Shown here: piece after piece, positions 53,528 through 61,835 of the stretch | How the letters are laid out: each line of letters opens with the position of its first letter | Position numbering within the stretch: the first letter of the stretch is position 1 | Origin: Vibrio sp. 05-20-BW147 | GTDB lineage: Bacteria; Pseudomonadota; Gammaproteobacteria; Enterobacterales; Vibrionaceae | NCBI RefSeq assembly: GCF_013369385.1 | Contig: NZ_SZTO01000001.1 | Coordinates: 186,001-250,000 of the forward strand | Length of the DNA stretch: 64,000 nt | Direction: 5' to 3' | The notes under the pieces: model-generated | The model's input: the letters and a program-made list of their open reading frames with translations, nothing else | Database searches by the model: none | What the model was told of the DNA's origin: nothing | Translations under genes and position numbers: made by a program

Positions 53528-54787
53528 TTAGCGAGCCAGTTTGTGGTGCGCGCGAGAAAAATGTCCAGCGGCAAAAGCACCAACAATCGAAAGCTCTCCG
53601 GCTAAGCAAAGTGCAGCACAAACTTCAGCCAATGCTCGCGCGTTGCCTTGTCCATACAGTCGTAGAATGTCTAAACAGGCTTTTTGGCTTGGTAGGCCAG
53701 TGCCGCCGCCAACGGTTCCGACCATCAGATTTGGTAATGTAACGCTCGCATATAAGTGCCCATCGGCGGTAAGTTCCATCCGGGTAATGCCAATGGCTGA
53801 TTCAGCCACGCAAGCGGCGTCTTGTCCACAAGCCAAATAGAGTGCCGTTAACGCATTGGCGTAATGGGCATTGACACCAATTCCGCCACTCAATGCTGCA
53901 CCCGTCGTCGTCATCTGACCGAATTTGACCATTTTTTCAGGCGTAGTGTGCAAGTACTTTTCAACCATCTCGCGGGAAAGGGTCACTTCGGCGATCACTT
54001 TTTTCCCACGGACGCTTGTCAGTGTTTTGCTGTTTGCTTTCTTATCCCCGGAGAGATTGCCATCTAGAAAGGCTTCTTTGATGTCGATGGGGCAGGTTTC
54101 CAATATTGACTGAAATACGGCGTTGGTCGCGATTGTCACCATATTTTGCCCAGAGGCGTCACCTGTTTGGTATTCAAACATCAAGTAAACATGATTGCCT
54201 TCCATGTTGATGTTGATGTCACTGAGCGTACCATGCGAAGTCGTGGATTCGGCGATTTGCTTAAAACGCTCGTAGTGGGTGGTCACCCAAGCGACAAACT
54301 GACCCGCGGAGACTAAGTTAGTGAACGCGAATACCGGGGTGCGTGTCACTCCTTCATTCACCAGCATGGCCGTTGCTCCGCCAGCTGCGGTAATAAGATT
54401 GGCCCCTCGTGAATAGGAGGCCACCAAAGCGGCCTCTGTCGTAGCAAGGGGGATCAAATAATCATCGCTGGCAAACAGGCCATTGACGCGCAATGGTCCA
54501 GCTAACCCAACGGGGACTTTTACCGTACCAACAAAGTGCTCAATGTTCTTCTGATAGAGCGCCATGTGCTCAAGAGTATGTTGATCTAATAATTGGTCTT
54601 GAGTGGCATGACAGTTCACCACATCCCAACGCTTCTTTAGAGTTTTATCGCTAATAAAAGGGCTTTTGGGTAAAGTACGTTTTGGTGGGGCGTAATTAGG
54701 GTTGAGTTTTTGCTCTATCTGTTGCGCGCTATCTAGACAGCGAAGTGCGGTATGAATATTTTTATTTTGAGTAGTTTTAACGGGCAT
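53528..54787 (-). CDS. hydroxymethylglutaryl-CoA reductase (class I, NADPH)
   Basis: A 419-aa enzyme converting HMG-CoA to mevalonate. Features of the class I (eukaryotic/archaeal) type: VPVGLAGPLRVNG, the catalytic Glu region TTEAALVASYSRG, the Lys in SGDKKANSKTL, the Asp in GQDAACVAE, the VGTVGGGTGLPSQ cofactor motif and the terminal His in FSRAHHKL. No membrane domain is present. Vibrios are otherwise MEP-pathway organisms, and published work describes laterally acquired mevalonate genes in this genus; no other mevalonate gene is in the window. Confidence 0.95.
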   Translation of the reverse strand: MPVKTTQNKNIHTALRCLDSAQQIEQKLNPNYAPPKRTLPKSPFISDKTLKKRWDVVNCHATQDQLLDQHTLEHMALYQKNIEHFVGTVKVPVGLAGPLRVNGLFASDDYLIPLATTEAALVASYSRGANLITAAGGATAMLVNEGVTRTPVFAFTNLVSAGQFVAWVTTHYERFKQIAESTTSHGTLSDININMEGNHVYLMFEYQTGDASGQNMVTIATNAVFQSILETCPIDIKEAFLDGNLSGDKKANSKTLTSVRGKKVIAEVTLSREMVEKYLHTTPEKMVKFGQMTTTGAALSGGIGVNAHYANALTALYLACGQDAACVAESAIGITRMELTADGHLYASVTLPNLMVGTVGGGTGLPSQKACLDILRLYGQGNARALAEVCAALCLAGELSIVGAFAAGHFSRAHHKLAR

Positions 54788-54866
54788 AAGTCTGTCAGCA
54801 AGAAAAAGGAAGCGCCGATTCTACTGAATCAGGAAGAGTAAACAAGGTGGTAAGCGTAACAAATGG

Positions 54867-55175
54867 TCACACTTGGATATCCAATAGACTACCAATCACA
54901 TCGTTGTTTCGTTCAATAACGCTCGCACCAATACGGTTATAGCTGTTGGCTTGGCTCAGTTTCATCAAAGCTTCGCTGTGATCTTTGGGTGGTTGAGTGG
55001 GTTTTTCTTCAGGTTTGCGGTCAAATTCGACACGATTAAAAGCAAGCTCATCAGAGGTGGGATTTCCGTTTGCTTGGTTCACTTCCAACGCAGCTTCTTC
55101 GGCCATCTTACTGGATTGCTGAATGAGTTGATAGCCGGATTGGATGGAGGAAACTGGCATCGATAACCTGCTCAT
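54867..55175 (-). CDS. hypothetical protein
   Basis: A 102-aa soluble, helical protein. The N-terminal QSGYQLIQQSSKMAEEAALEV and C-terminal SYNRIGASVIERNNDVIGSL stretches resemble the heptad-like ends of flagellar rod/hook proteins, with a Pro-rich charged middle (RKPEEKPTQPPKD). I do not recognise a family. It lies upstream of HMG-CoA reductase on the same strand, about 80 bp apart. Confidence 0.6.
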   Translation of the reverse strand: MSRLSMPVSSIQSGYQLIQQSSKMAEEAALEVNQANGNPTSDELAFNRVEFDRKPEEKPTQPPKDHSEALMKLSQANSYNRIGASVIERNNDVIGSLLDIQV

Positions 55176-55241
55176 TTGTTAACCTAACGTAAGCATAGTC
55201 TTATTTGACAAAGCTGACAACTATGCTACCTGAGAGAAGAG

Positions 55242-55403
55242 TTAGACGAACAATTTTGCCAGCGCATCTCGCTCTTCAAGGCTTAAAATGTCGTTATTCT
55301 TTCTTACTAAAGCAAGTTGAATGTCACCCTGCAAATGTTGAAGTTGTAGCGGAGAGAGTCTTTTTAGCTCTTCGCGAAGTCTCTCAAAGTCAGATTGTTT
55401 CAT
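55242..55403 (-). CDS. small hypothetical protein
   Basis: A 53-aa protein starting at an ATG with GGTGA upstream: MKQSDFERLREELKRLSPLQ, then charged helical sequence. The frame is open 20 codons further to ATG-ATG at 55463, which lacks a clear ribosome-binding site. The beginning resembles N-terminal segments of some small regulatory or transposase-associated proteins, but I cannot assign a function. Confidence 0.5.
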   Translation of the reverse strand: MKQSDFERLREELKRLSPLQLQHLQGDIQLALVRKNNDILSLEERDALAKLFV

Positions 55404-55649
55404 GTTGATCACCGTTTTATAACGCTTCTTCTTGTCACCATCCATAACGAAGCTGTCCATCACATCGACTGAATGATCGCCAATATACGTGTTGAACGCT
55501 GTTTTATTGTCCGAAAAATGTCAGGCAGAGGTAAAACAGCAAGGGAAAATAAAACGGGAATGAGGAGGATAGGCAGGTCCAATGACCTGCCTGAGATTTA
55601 ATCGCTTGGTTGATAGGTCCCAAATAGCCCCACAGTTACAAAACGACGG

Positions 55650-57803
55650 TTATTGGATGCGAACCGCCAGTTTACTGGCCAGAGAGTGGAGTTCGGGCAT
55701 CATGCGATAAATGAGATGGAGCTGCTGCAGCACCATTCGCGCGCTTCCTTCATCATCTTCACGCCATTCGCTCAGGCGCTTTTCTAGATCGGCCGCGTTG
55801 CTCGTGTCTAGATCACAGTTGTTACAACGGTTGTACAACTGTGACTGTAACGTCTCCAGATGTTGGTGAATCGTTCTGTGTGCATCCAACACCAACTGAT
55901 GAGTCGATTCGTCGTCTAGGCGAGTGCGATGTGCCCCCAATGCTGAAATATAGCTCAACATGGCGTGATTAAGAGTGAGAAAACGGAAGCTCTCATCGAC
56001 CGCTGTCTGATACTTCCCTGGCTCGATCAGCATGTTACTGATCGCAGACGAAAGGTTGGCATCGTGGTTATGTGCATTTCTTCGGGCAATACGATAAGCC
56101 AGACTATCCTTTTTACCAATTCGATACTGGCCGATGATTTGCAGCAAATATTGCTTGTTGGCATCTATCGCGTCTGACATCACTTTATGCAATCGGCGAG
56201 ATTGCCAGTCAGGAAGAATAAACACCACTGCGGCAACCGCTAATGCACAGCCAATCAAGGTATCGGCCAAGCGTGGTAGCACAACGGCGTAGCCTTCGCC
56301 GAGTTGGTTGAAACAGAACAGTACCAACAGGGTAATAAAACCGGTGGCAAAACCATAATTATTGATTCTAAATGCGAAAAAGAGCACACCAGAAATCACG
56401 ATAAAAACTAACTGACTTTCTTGAGAAGGAAAGAAAGTCAGTAATGGCACACCAATCAATAAACCTGCAAAGGTTCCGGCAATACGAGCGATCAGTTTTT
56501 GTTTAGTCGCACTGTAATTGGGTTGGCAAACAAACAGCGTGGTCAGTAGTATCCAGTATCCACGCTCAATCCCTAAGCCTTGAAGAACGCCATAGCCTGC
56601 CGTTAGCGCGATAGCCATTCGGATAGCATGACGAAAGAGCATAGAATCTCTATTGAAGTTGGACTTAATACGCAGAAACATCGCTTTCAAGGTATGCGGG
56701 TTTGTATCGTCGAGAAGGTTTTCTTCTAGTTTTTCTGCGTCGGGATTATTGATGTTATTAAACTGCTTTTCGACCGTTGCTAAGTTATTGAAAAGATAAT
56801 TTAGCTGTCTCAATAAATGTGCCCATTTGGGATTCTTCTGATCTTTGAGGAAAGCGAGCGCATTTTGTAACTCTGCCAAGGCGAGAATGGAATCGGCACT
56901 GTGGTTATACTCGTTACCTAATCGCAGCGACTCTGCAATTTCTCGACATGCACTTGCTTGTGATTCCAATAGGTATTTGAAGCGAAAAAGCACGTCAGAT
57001 CGTTCAAATTCAACCGCAAGATCTTGGTAACGATAGTGGCTGGAACTGACTCGTTCGTGAATATCTTGGGCGATGAAATAGATATTGAGAAAGCGATCAC
57101 TTGGGCCATCAATATGACCGCGTTTTGAACGAGTCAGCAGGGTCTGTTTACAGTTGTTCAGTGCGTTGACCGTTTGGGCATTAAGGCTTGCTGCCGTGAT
57201 ACGCATTGGCTGAGGTGTCATGTTGGTCACAGGGTGAAACAACTGTGCTTTTGCATCGAGATAGTTAGCCAACTGGCTAAACACATTGGCGAGGCTTTGT
57301 TGCACAGGCTGCATCGGCCAGATGATTTGCCAAACCATCGACATGAAATAGTACCAAGCTGCGCCCGATAGTAGTAGTGCTGGTTGAAACCATATATTGG
57401 TGCTTTGATGCGCCCCAAGCATGGTGTAAATGGCGATAAGCAAAGAGCCAAAGGCGATACTGGCATACTTGGGACCGAGTGCGCCAAGCATGATAAAACC
57501 AAAAGTAGAGACAAATAACCCAATCGCAAATAGCCACGGGGTATGAAACAGAAGTTCGATTGAAAACGCCGCGATAGCAAAACAGAGGAAGGTTAAAAAC
57601 AGGGCTTTGATCCGTCCACTGAAGCTATCATCACTTTCTGCCAATGCCGCGGCAATAACGCCAAGGATAAGTGGTGTTATTAAGGTGCTCTGGCCAAAGT
57701 ACCAAGCAGGCACCACGACTCCCAGTAAGGTGAGTAGAATCAGCACACTGTAACTAATGGTTTTATTCGCCCAAAAATGGCGCAGTTTAAAACGTAAGTT
57801 CAC
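55650..57803 (-). CDS. yccS: YccS-family FUSC inner-membrane protein
   Basis: A 717-aa protein with two blocks of about six hydrophobic segments (residues ~10-170 and ~385-530) separated and followed by cytoplasmic helical domains, the layout of the YccS/YhfK (FUSC) family. Relatives (AaeB) export aromatic carboxylic acids, but YccS substrates are unknown. The GTG at 57803 with CAGGAAAA upstream starts at the family N-terminus; the frame extends 27 further codons that look non-coding. Confidence 0.92.
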   Translation of the reverse strand: MNLRFKLRHFWANKTISYSVLILLTLLGVVVPAWYFGQSTLITPLILGVIAAALAESDDSFSGRIKALFLTFLCFAIAAFSIELLFHTPWLFAIGLFVSTFGFIMLGALGPKYASIAFGSLLIAIYTMLGAHQSTNIWFQPALLLSGAAWYYFMSMVWQIIWPMQPVQQSLANVFSQLANYLDAKAQLFHPVTNMTPQPMRITAASLNAQTVNALNNCKQTLLTRSKRGHIDGPSDRFLNIYFIAQDIHERVSSSHYRYQDLAVEFERSDVLFRFKYLLESQASACREIAESLRLGNEYNHSADSILALAELQNALAFLKDQKNPKWAHLLRQLNYLFNNLATVEKQFNNINNPDAEKLEENLLDDTNPHTLKAMFLRIKSNFNRDSMLFRHAIRMAIALTAGYGVLQGLGIERGYWILLTTLFVCQPNYSATKQKLIARIAGTFAGLLIGVPLLTFFPSQESQLVFIVISGVLFFAFRINNYGFATGFITLLVLFCFNQLGEGYAVVLPRLADTLIGCALAVAAVVFILPDWQSRRLHKVMSDAIDANKQYLLQIIGQYRIGKKDSLAYRIARRNAHNHDANLSSAISNMLIEPGKYQTAVDESFRFLTLNHAMLSYISALGAHRTRLDDESTHQLVLDAHRTIHQHLETLQSQLYNRCNNCDLDTSNAADLEKRLSEWREDDEGSARMVLQQLHLIYRMMPELHSLASKLAVRIQ

Positions 57804-58010
57804 GGTTTTCCTGTGTAAATTGGCAGAAGTGAATGAAACGGCAGTGTAGCAGAATCCGCCAGCAACAATATGACTTGGACACATAAAAAGTCATGGATGC
57901 TTAGTATTTCTCCAGTGTGCGCCGTCTCGACAGGAATAATGGCTACATTTTCCGGCTACAAAATGGTATAAACCTCAAACCCTTGAATCCCTAGCAAGAG
58001 AAAGTGTTCG

Positions 58011-60083
58011 ATGTTGCTAACGGCCAACAAAACTGCCCAGTTTTTTATCCAAAAAGAGTACCACCATGTTGAATTGCAGGGACACTCACTGCTGTTGGTT
58101 TCTGTCGGCAGTGAGGAACACATTCCATTTACGGTTTGGAACGGAGAGGTAAGCATTCAGCGGGGCCTTTTTTGGGGCTCACTGCAGTTTTTTGCCCATG
58201 CCAATGGTCATCGTCAGCAGAGTTGGTTGGTTCAAGGGCTGCCTTGGCCTGAATGTAAACAGTTTGCACGGCACGCCGTGGAACAATACCAACAGTGGCA
58301 CGATCAGCAATGTCGCCAACTGAGCCAACACCTTCCATTGTGGGAAGAGGAATTGCATCGCTTAGAGTATTTACCTGCCTATTTGCCTCACTCTAAAGTG
58401 GATACATGGATTCGCGATGTCCATGCACAGCTTCAAACGATGAACATGACGTTAGACGAAGCGAAACAACGCTTACCCGAGCGTGTTGCAGCTTTGGCAA
58501 GTTGGCTGTTGCAAGGGGAAGAGGCTATACAAGCGCGCAATCTAACTTGGTTGGAGCAAGAGCGTCGTAATTGGGAAGTGTTGTTCAACCAAATTGAATC
58601 CTCTCCTCTCAATGTTTCTCAACAACATGCCGTACTCCTCAATGATGACCACAATTTGGTTTTAGCAGGGGCAGGTTCAGGTAAAACAAGCGTGCTCACC
58701 GCTCGCGTTGCCTATCTTCTACAAAGTCATCAAGCAACGGATGATCAGATGTTACTGCTGGCGTTTGGTCGTGAAGCTGCTCAAGAGTTAAAGCAGCGTT
58801 TGGTCGATAAAATCGGCCTTGCGGCGCAAAATGCCCATGTCTCAACGTTTCACCAGCTTGGTCTATCCATTATTAACCAAGTGGAAGCTCGGCCTGTTGA
58901 AATCTCACCAGTGGCGTTGGATGACAAGCTACGTCAGGCGTGGTGTGTCGATTGGTTGAAAAAACACTGGATGACCCCAACCAACTTCAAACGTTGGCAA
59001 AAACATTTAACCAAATGGCCAATTGCCTACCTCACTGGGGATGATGAGTTGGGCAGCCAATCAGAAAACCCCAAACTGATTGCTTGGCTAGACAGGCAGC
59101 TCACTCAATTTGCCTCATTGGGCTTTAGTAAGAAAGAGATCCAAGAGCGATTGGTGGAACTGCCTGACTACACGCGCTTAAACAGCGAGCTGTCTCTGTG
59201 TTGGCCTTGCTTCAGCGCATGGCAAAAAATGCTGAAAGAGACCGAGCAGATCGATTTTCCAACCATGATCAGTCGTGCAACGAAATACGTCAAAGAAGGG
59301 AAGTTTGTCTCTCCTTGGCGTTTCATTATGGTCGACGAATATCAGGACATTTCACCCGATCGGCTGGCTTTGGTTGAAGCACTCTGCGAGACAACCCATA
59401 AGCAGCCTGGCGCATCACTTTTTGCCGTCGGTGACGATTGGCAAGCCATTTATCAGTTTGCTGGGGCGGATGTTGACTTAACTACCGGCTTTCAACAGCG
59501 CTTTGAGCACTCAACGGTACATCACCTCGACACGACTTACCGTTTCAACAATATGATTGGCGAAGTGGCCAACCGTTTTATTCAACAAAACCCGAGACAG
59601 CTGCGCAAAACGTTAGACAGTTACAAACAGCAGAAGCAAAAGGCGGTGCATACGGCACCAAGCAACTCGGTGGAAAAAATCCTTGATCAGTTGGATAGAA
59701 AATCAGACAAGAACAAAACCGTGCTGCTGTTGGGACGCAATCACTATCACAGACCTGATTTGTATGAAGATTGGGTGAAACGCTTCAAAAATCTTACGCT
59801 GAACTTTATGACCTGTCATGCCAGTAAAGGCAAAGAAGCGGATTATGTGATCATACTGTGTGTGGATGAAGGGCAGTTCCCGACCAAGAAAAAACAGTTG
59901 CACGTAGATGGTGCATTGACGCAATCGTCAGATTCGTTTGCTTACGCTGACGAGCGACGGCTTTTCTACGTTGCACTCACTCGAGCGAAAGAAAAGGTGT
60001 GGATCACGCACAGCGGTTCTGGATCAGGTTTTGTGCAAGAACTGCTCGAAAACGATTATCCAGTGGTGAAGCACAATAGCTAA
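58011..60083 (+). CDS. helD: DNA helicase IV (HelD)
   Basis: UvrD-superfamily 3'-5' helicase of 690 aa, matching E. coli HelD length. N-terminal accessory region (~1-190), then Walker A (LVLAGAGSGKTSVLTAR), motif II (FIMVDEYQDISPDRL), motif III (FAVGDDWQAIYQFAGADV), TYRFN (IV), TCHASKGKEADYVI (V) and ALTRAKEKVWI (VI). Acts in DNA repair and recombination. Divergent from yccS. Confidence 0.95.
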   Translation: MLLTANKTAQFFIQKEYHHVELQGHSLLLVSVGSEEHIPFTVWNGEVSIQRGLFWGSLQFFAHANGHRQQSWLVQGLPWPECKQFARHAVEQYQQWHDQQCRQLSQHLPLWEEELHRLEYLPAYLPHSKVDTWIRDVHAQLQTMNMTLDEAKQRLPERVAALASWLLQGEEAIQARNLTWLEQERRNWEVLFNQIESSPLNVSQQHAVLLNDDHNLVLAGAGSGKTSVLTARVAYLLQSHQATDDQMLLLAFGREAAQELKQRLVDKIGLAAQNAHVSTFHQLGLSIINQVEARPVEISPVALDDKLRQAWCVDWLKKHWMTPTNFKRWQKHLTKWPIAYLTGDDELGSQSENPKLIAWLDRQLTQFASLGFSKKEIQERLVELPDYTRLNSELSLCWPCFSAWQKMLKETEQIDFPTMISRATKYVKEGKFVSPWRFIMVDEYQDISPDRLALVEALCETTHKQPGASLFAVGDDWQAIYQFAGADVDLTTGFQQRFEHSTVHHLDTTYRFNNMIGEVANRFIQQNPRQLRKTLDSYKQQKQKAVHTAPSNSVEKILDQLDRKSDKNKTVLLLGRNHYHRPDLYEDWVKRFKNLTLNFMTCHASKGKEADYVIILCVDEGQFPTKKKQLHVDGALTQSSDSFAYADERRLFYVALTRAKEKVWITHSGSGSGFVQELLENDYPVVKHNS

Positions 60084-60117
60084 ACCCTTCTTTCGAAACA
60101 GAGCAACGATAACACAT

Positions 60118-60143
60118 AAATGCCAGCGAGAGCTGGCATTTTT
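60118..60143 (+). terminator. intrinsic terminator of helD
   Basis: Stem AAATGCCAGC / GCTGGCATTT, GAGA loop, then TTC; 30-odd bp after the helD stop. Confidence 0.8.
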
Positions 60144-60201
60144 CTATCTACTTTTGAATCTTCCGATCTATTTTTGACGTAAGTTTTTTGTTGTCAAACG
60201 A

Positions 60202-60657
60202 TTAGGTACGGGCAGAAAGGTAAGCTTGGTAATCTGGAATTTCGATGGAAACCTCTTGGTTAAGCAGTGAAGATTCAAAAATGAACTTCGCGGTTGCGCG
60301 GTTGGTTGCAACTGGAATATTCCAAACACTGGCGATACGAAGAAGGGCTTTTACGTCAGGGTCGTGCGGTACTGAGTTGAGTGGATCCCAGAAAAAAATC
60401 AACATGTCGATTTTACCTTCAGAGATCAAGGCGCCTAACTGTTGGTCACCACCCATTGGGCCACTGATCATGCTTTTGATGGCTAGACCTGTTTCACGGC
60501 TTAGCATGTGACCAGTTGTCCCTGTGGCATACAAGAAATGGCTCTGTAGTTTCTCTTTGTTTTCTTTTACCCAGCGCAACAATTCAGGTTTGTAGTTATC
60601 GTGGGCCACTAGCGCAATGTGCTTATGCGCAGGCATGGTACGAGTTGTTTTTTGCAT
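60202..60657 (-). CDS. mgsA: methylglyoxal synthase
   Basis: Converts dihydroxyacetone phosphate to methylglyoxal and phosphate, a glycolytic bypass under phosphate limitation. The 151-aa product has the family motifs [24 protein letters not shown] (phosphate loop), [11 protein letters not shown] and the catalytic Asp region [15 protein letters not shown]. Length matches E. coli MgsA (152 aa). Confidence 0.96.
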   Translation of the reverse strand: MQKTTRTMPAHKHIALVAHDNYKPELLRWVKENKEKLQSHFLYATGTTGHMLSRETGLAIKSMISGPMGGDQQLGALISEGKIDMLIFFWDPLNSVPHDPDVKALLRIASVWNIPVATNRATAKFIFESSLLNQEVSIEIPDYQAYLSART

Positions 60658-60709
60658 TCATTCTTTCCGTTATGGTTACCTAACGAGGTTCGTCTTCATT
60701 AAGCATAAT

Positions 60710-61726
60710 TTATCGCTGAGATTCAACTGCTTTAACATCAAAAATAGGCCTGTATTCGGATGGCGATAAAGACTCTTCGATAGTTGAGACATTCAGCGTG
60801 TCTGGAGTGAGCGGTTGAATGATTGGACTGCTGTGGGTTTCATATTGTTGCTGACGCAAATAGCTCACCGCTTGTTCAACGGATAAACGTCCTTGAAGCA
60901 CCATTTTATCGGTTGGCGCAAACTCGATTTTGTTGCGCAGTAGACCGCGATAAATCCCATGGCTGAGATAGGTTGAGATCAAGCCTATTTCACCCGTTTT
61001 GTTCGCACTTCGCAGTTCGCTGATGGCGGCCTCCATGGCGACCGCACTACCGACTAAATAATCGACATCGGGCATGTCAATCGCCTGTTGTACCAGATTA
61101 CGCTGCAACTCTTTGTCATTGTCGGCCCAGAAACTTTCGATGATGCGAATGTCGCTCCCTTCAATCGCTTCTCGGAATCCTTTATCAACGGGTTTGGTGC
61201 CACCGCTGCTTTTGGGACCAAGCAAAAGAACCACCTTTTTTACCCCTGAGCCTGCGGGATGTTTTTGTGCAAGATATTGACCTGCTTGATGCCCCATCCA
61301 GTACCAATCTACACCGACACTGCCTTTAAGGTTTTGGCTCTGCTTCTTGTCCAGAATCAGTTGGTTTACCGTGGCAAAAATGGGGATGTTTCCCGTCCAT
61401 TTCTGTAGGTTCTCGTTGAAAGCGAGTGGGTCAACCGTGCCCAAAATAATGGCATCGGCGCCCCATTTACTGCACAGCATCAATTGTTGCTGTTGTTTGG
61501 TGGTGTTTGGATAACCGCCAGCTTCGAGTACGCGCAAATTCACATTTTCTTTTTGCGCCTCAGAAACCATGCCGTAGTTCACGGAGAGCCAATAAGAGTC
61601 TTTTAAATGCGGATAGATGGCGCACAGTTTTTCTGCCGCTTGTACGGTGCCCATCGACAGCAGCGAGAGAGAAACTGGTATAGTTTTGCGCAAACAACGC
61701 GAAAAAATGTGCTTAGTCTTTAACAT
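60710..61726 (-). CDS. torT: TMAO reductase system periplasmic protein TorT
   Basis: Periplasmic binding protein of 338 aa that binds trimethylamine N-oxide and presents it to the sensor TorS. Signal peptide with VSLSLLSMGTVQA at the end; type-1 periplasmic fold (CAIYPHLKDSYWLSVNYGMV, LGTVDPLAFNE, VLLLGPKSSGGTKPV). Divergent from torS (109 bp apart), its known partner, as in the tor systems of enterics and shewanellae. Confidence 0.95.
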   Translation of the reverse strand: MLKTKHIFSRCLRKTIPVSLSLLSMGTVQAAEKLCAIYPHLKDSYWLSVNYGMVSEAQKENVNLRVLEAGGYPNTTKQQQQLMLCSKWGADAIILGTVDPLAFNENLQKWTGNIPIFATVNQLILDKKQSQNLKGSVGVDWYWMGHQAGQYLAQKHPAGSGVKKVVLLLGPKSSGGTKPVDKGFREAIEGSDIRIIESFWADNDKELQRNLVQQAIDMPDVDYLVGSAVAMEAAISELRSANKTGEIGLISTYLSHGIYRGLLRNKIEFAPTDKMVLQGRLSVEQAVSYLRQQQYETHSSPIIQPLTPDTLNVSTIEESLSPSEYRPIFDVKAVESQR

Positions 61727-61835
61727 GCGGCAAGGTTCATTGGCATAGATGGAAGATACGTGCAGAATATAGCGTATTCTCCCCGGCGAACCAATGCTGA
61801 TGTAGCAATGGCCGATAGGTTAGGTTTAGAAACGT

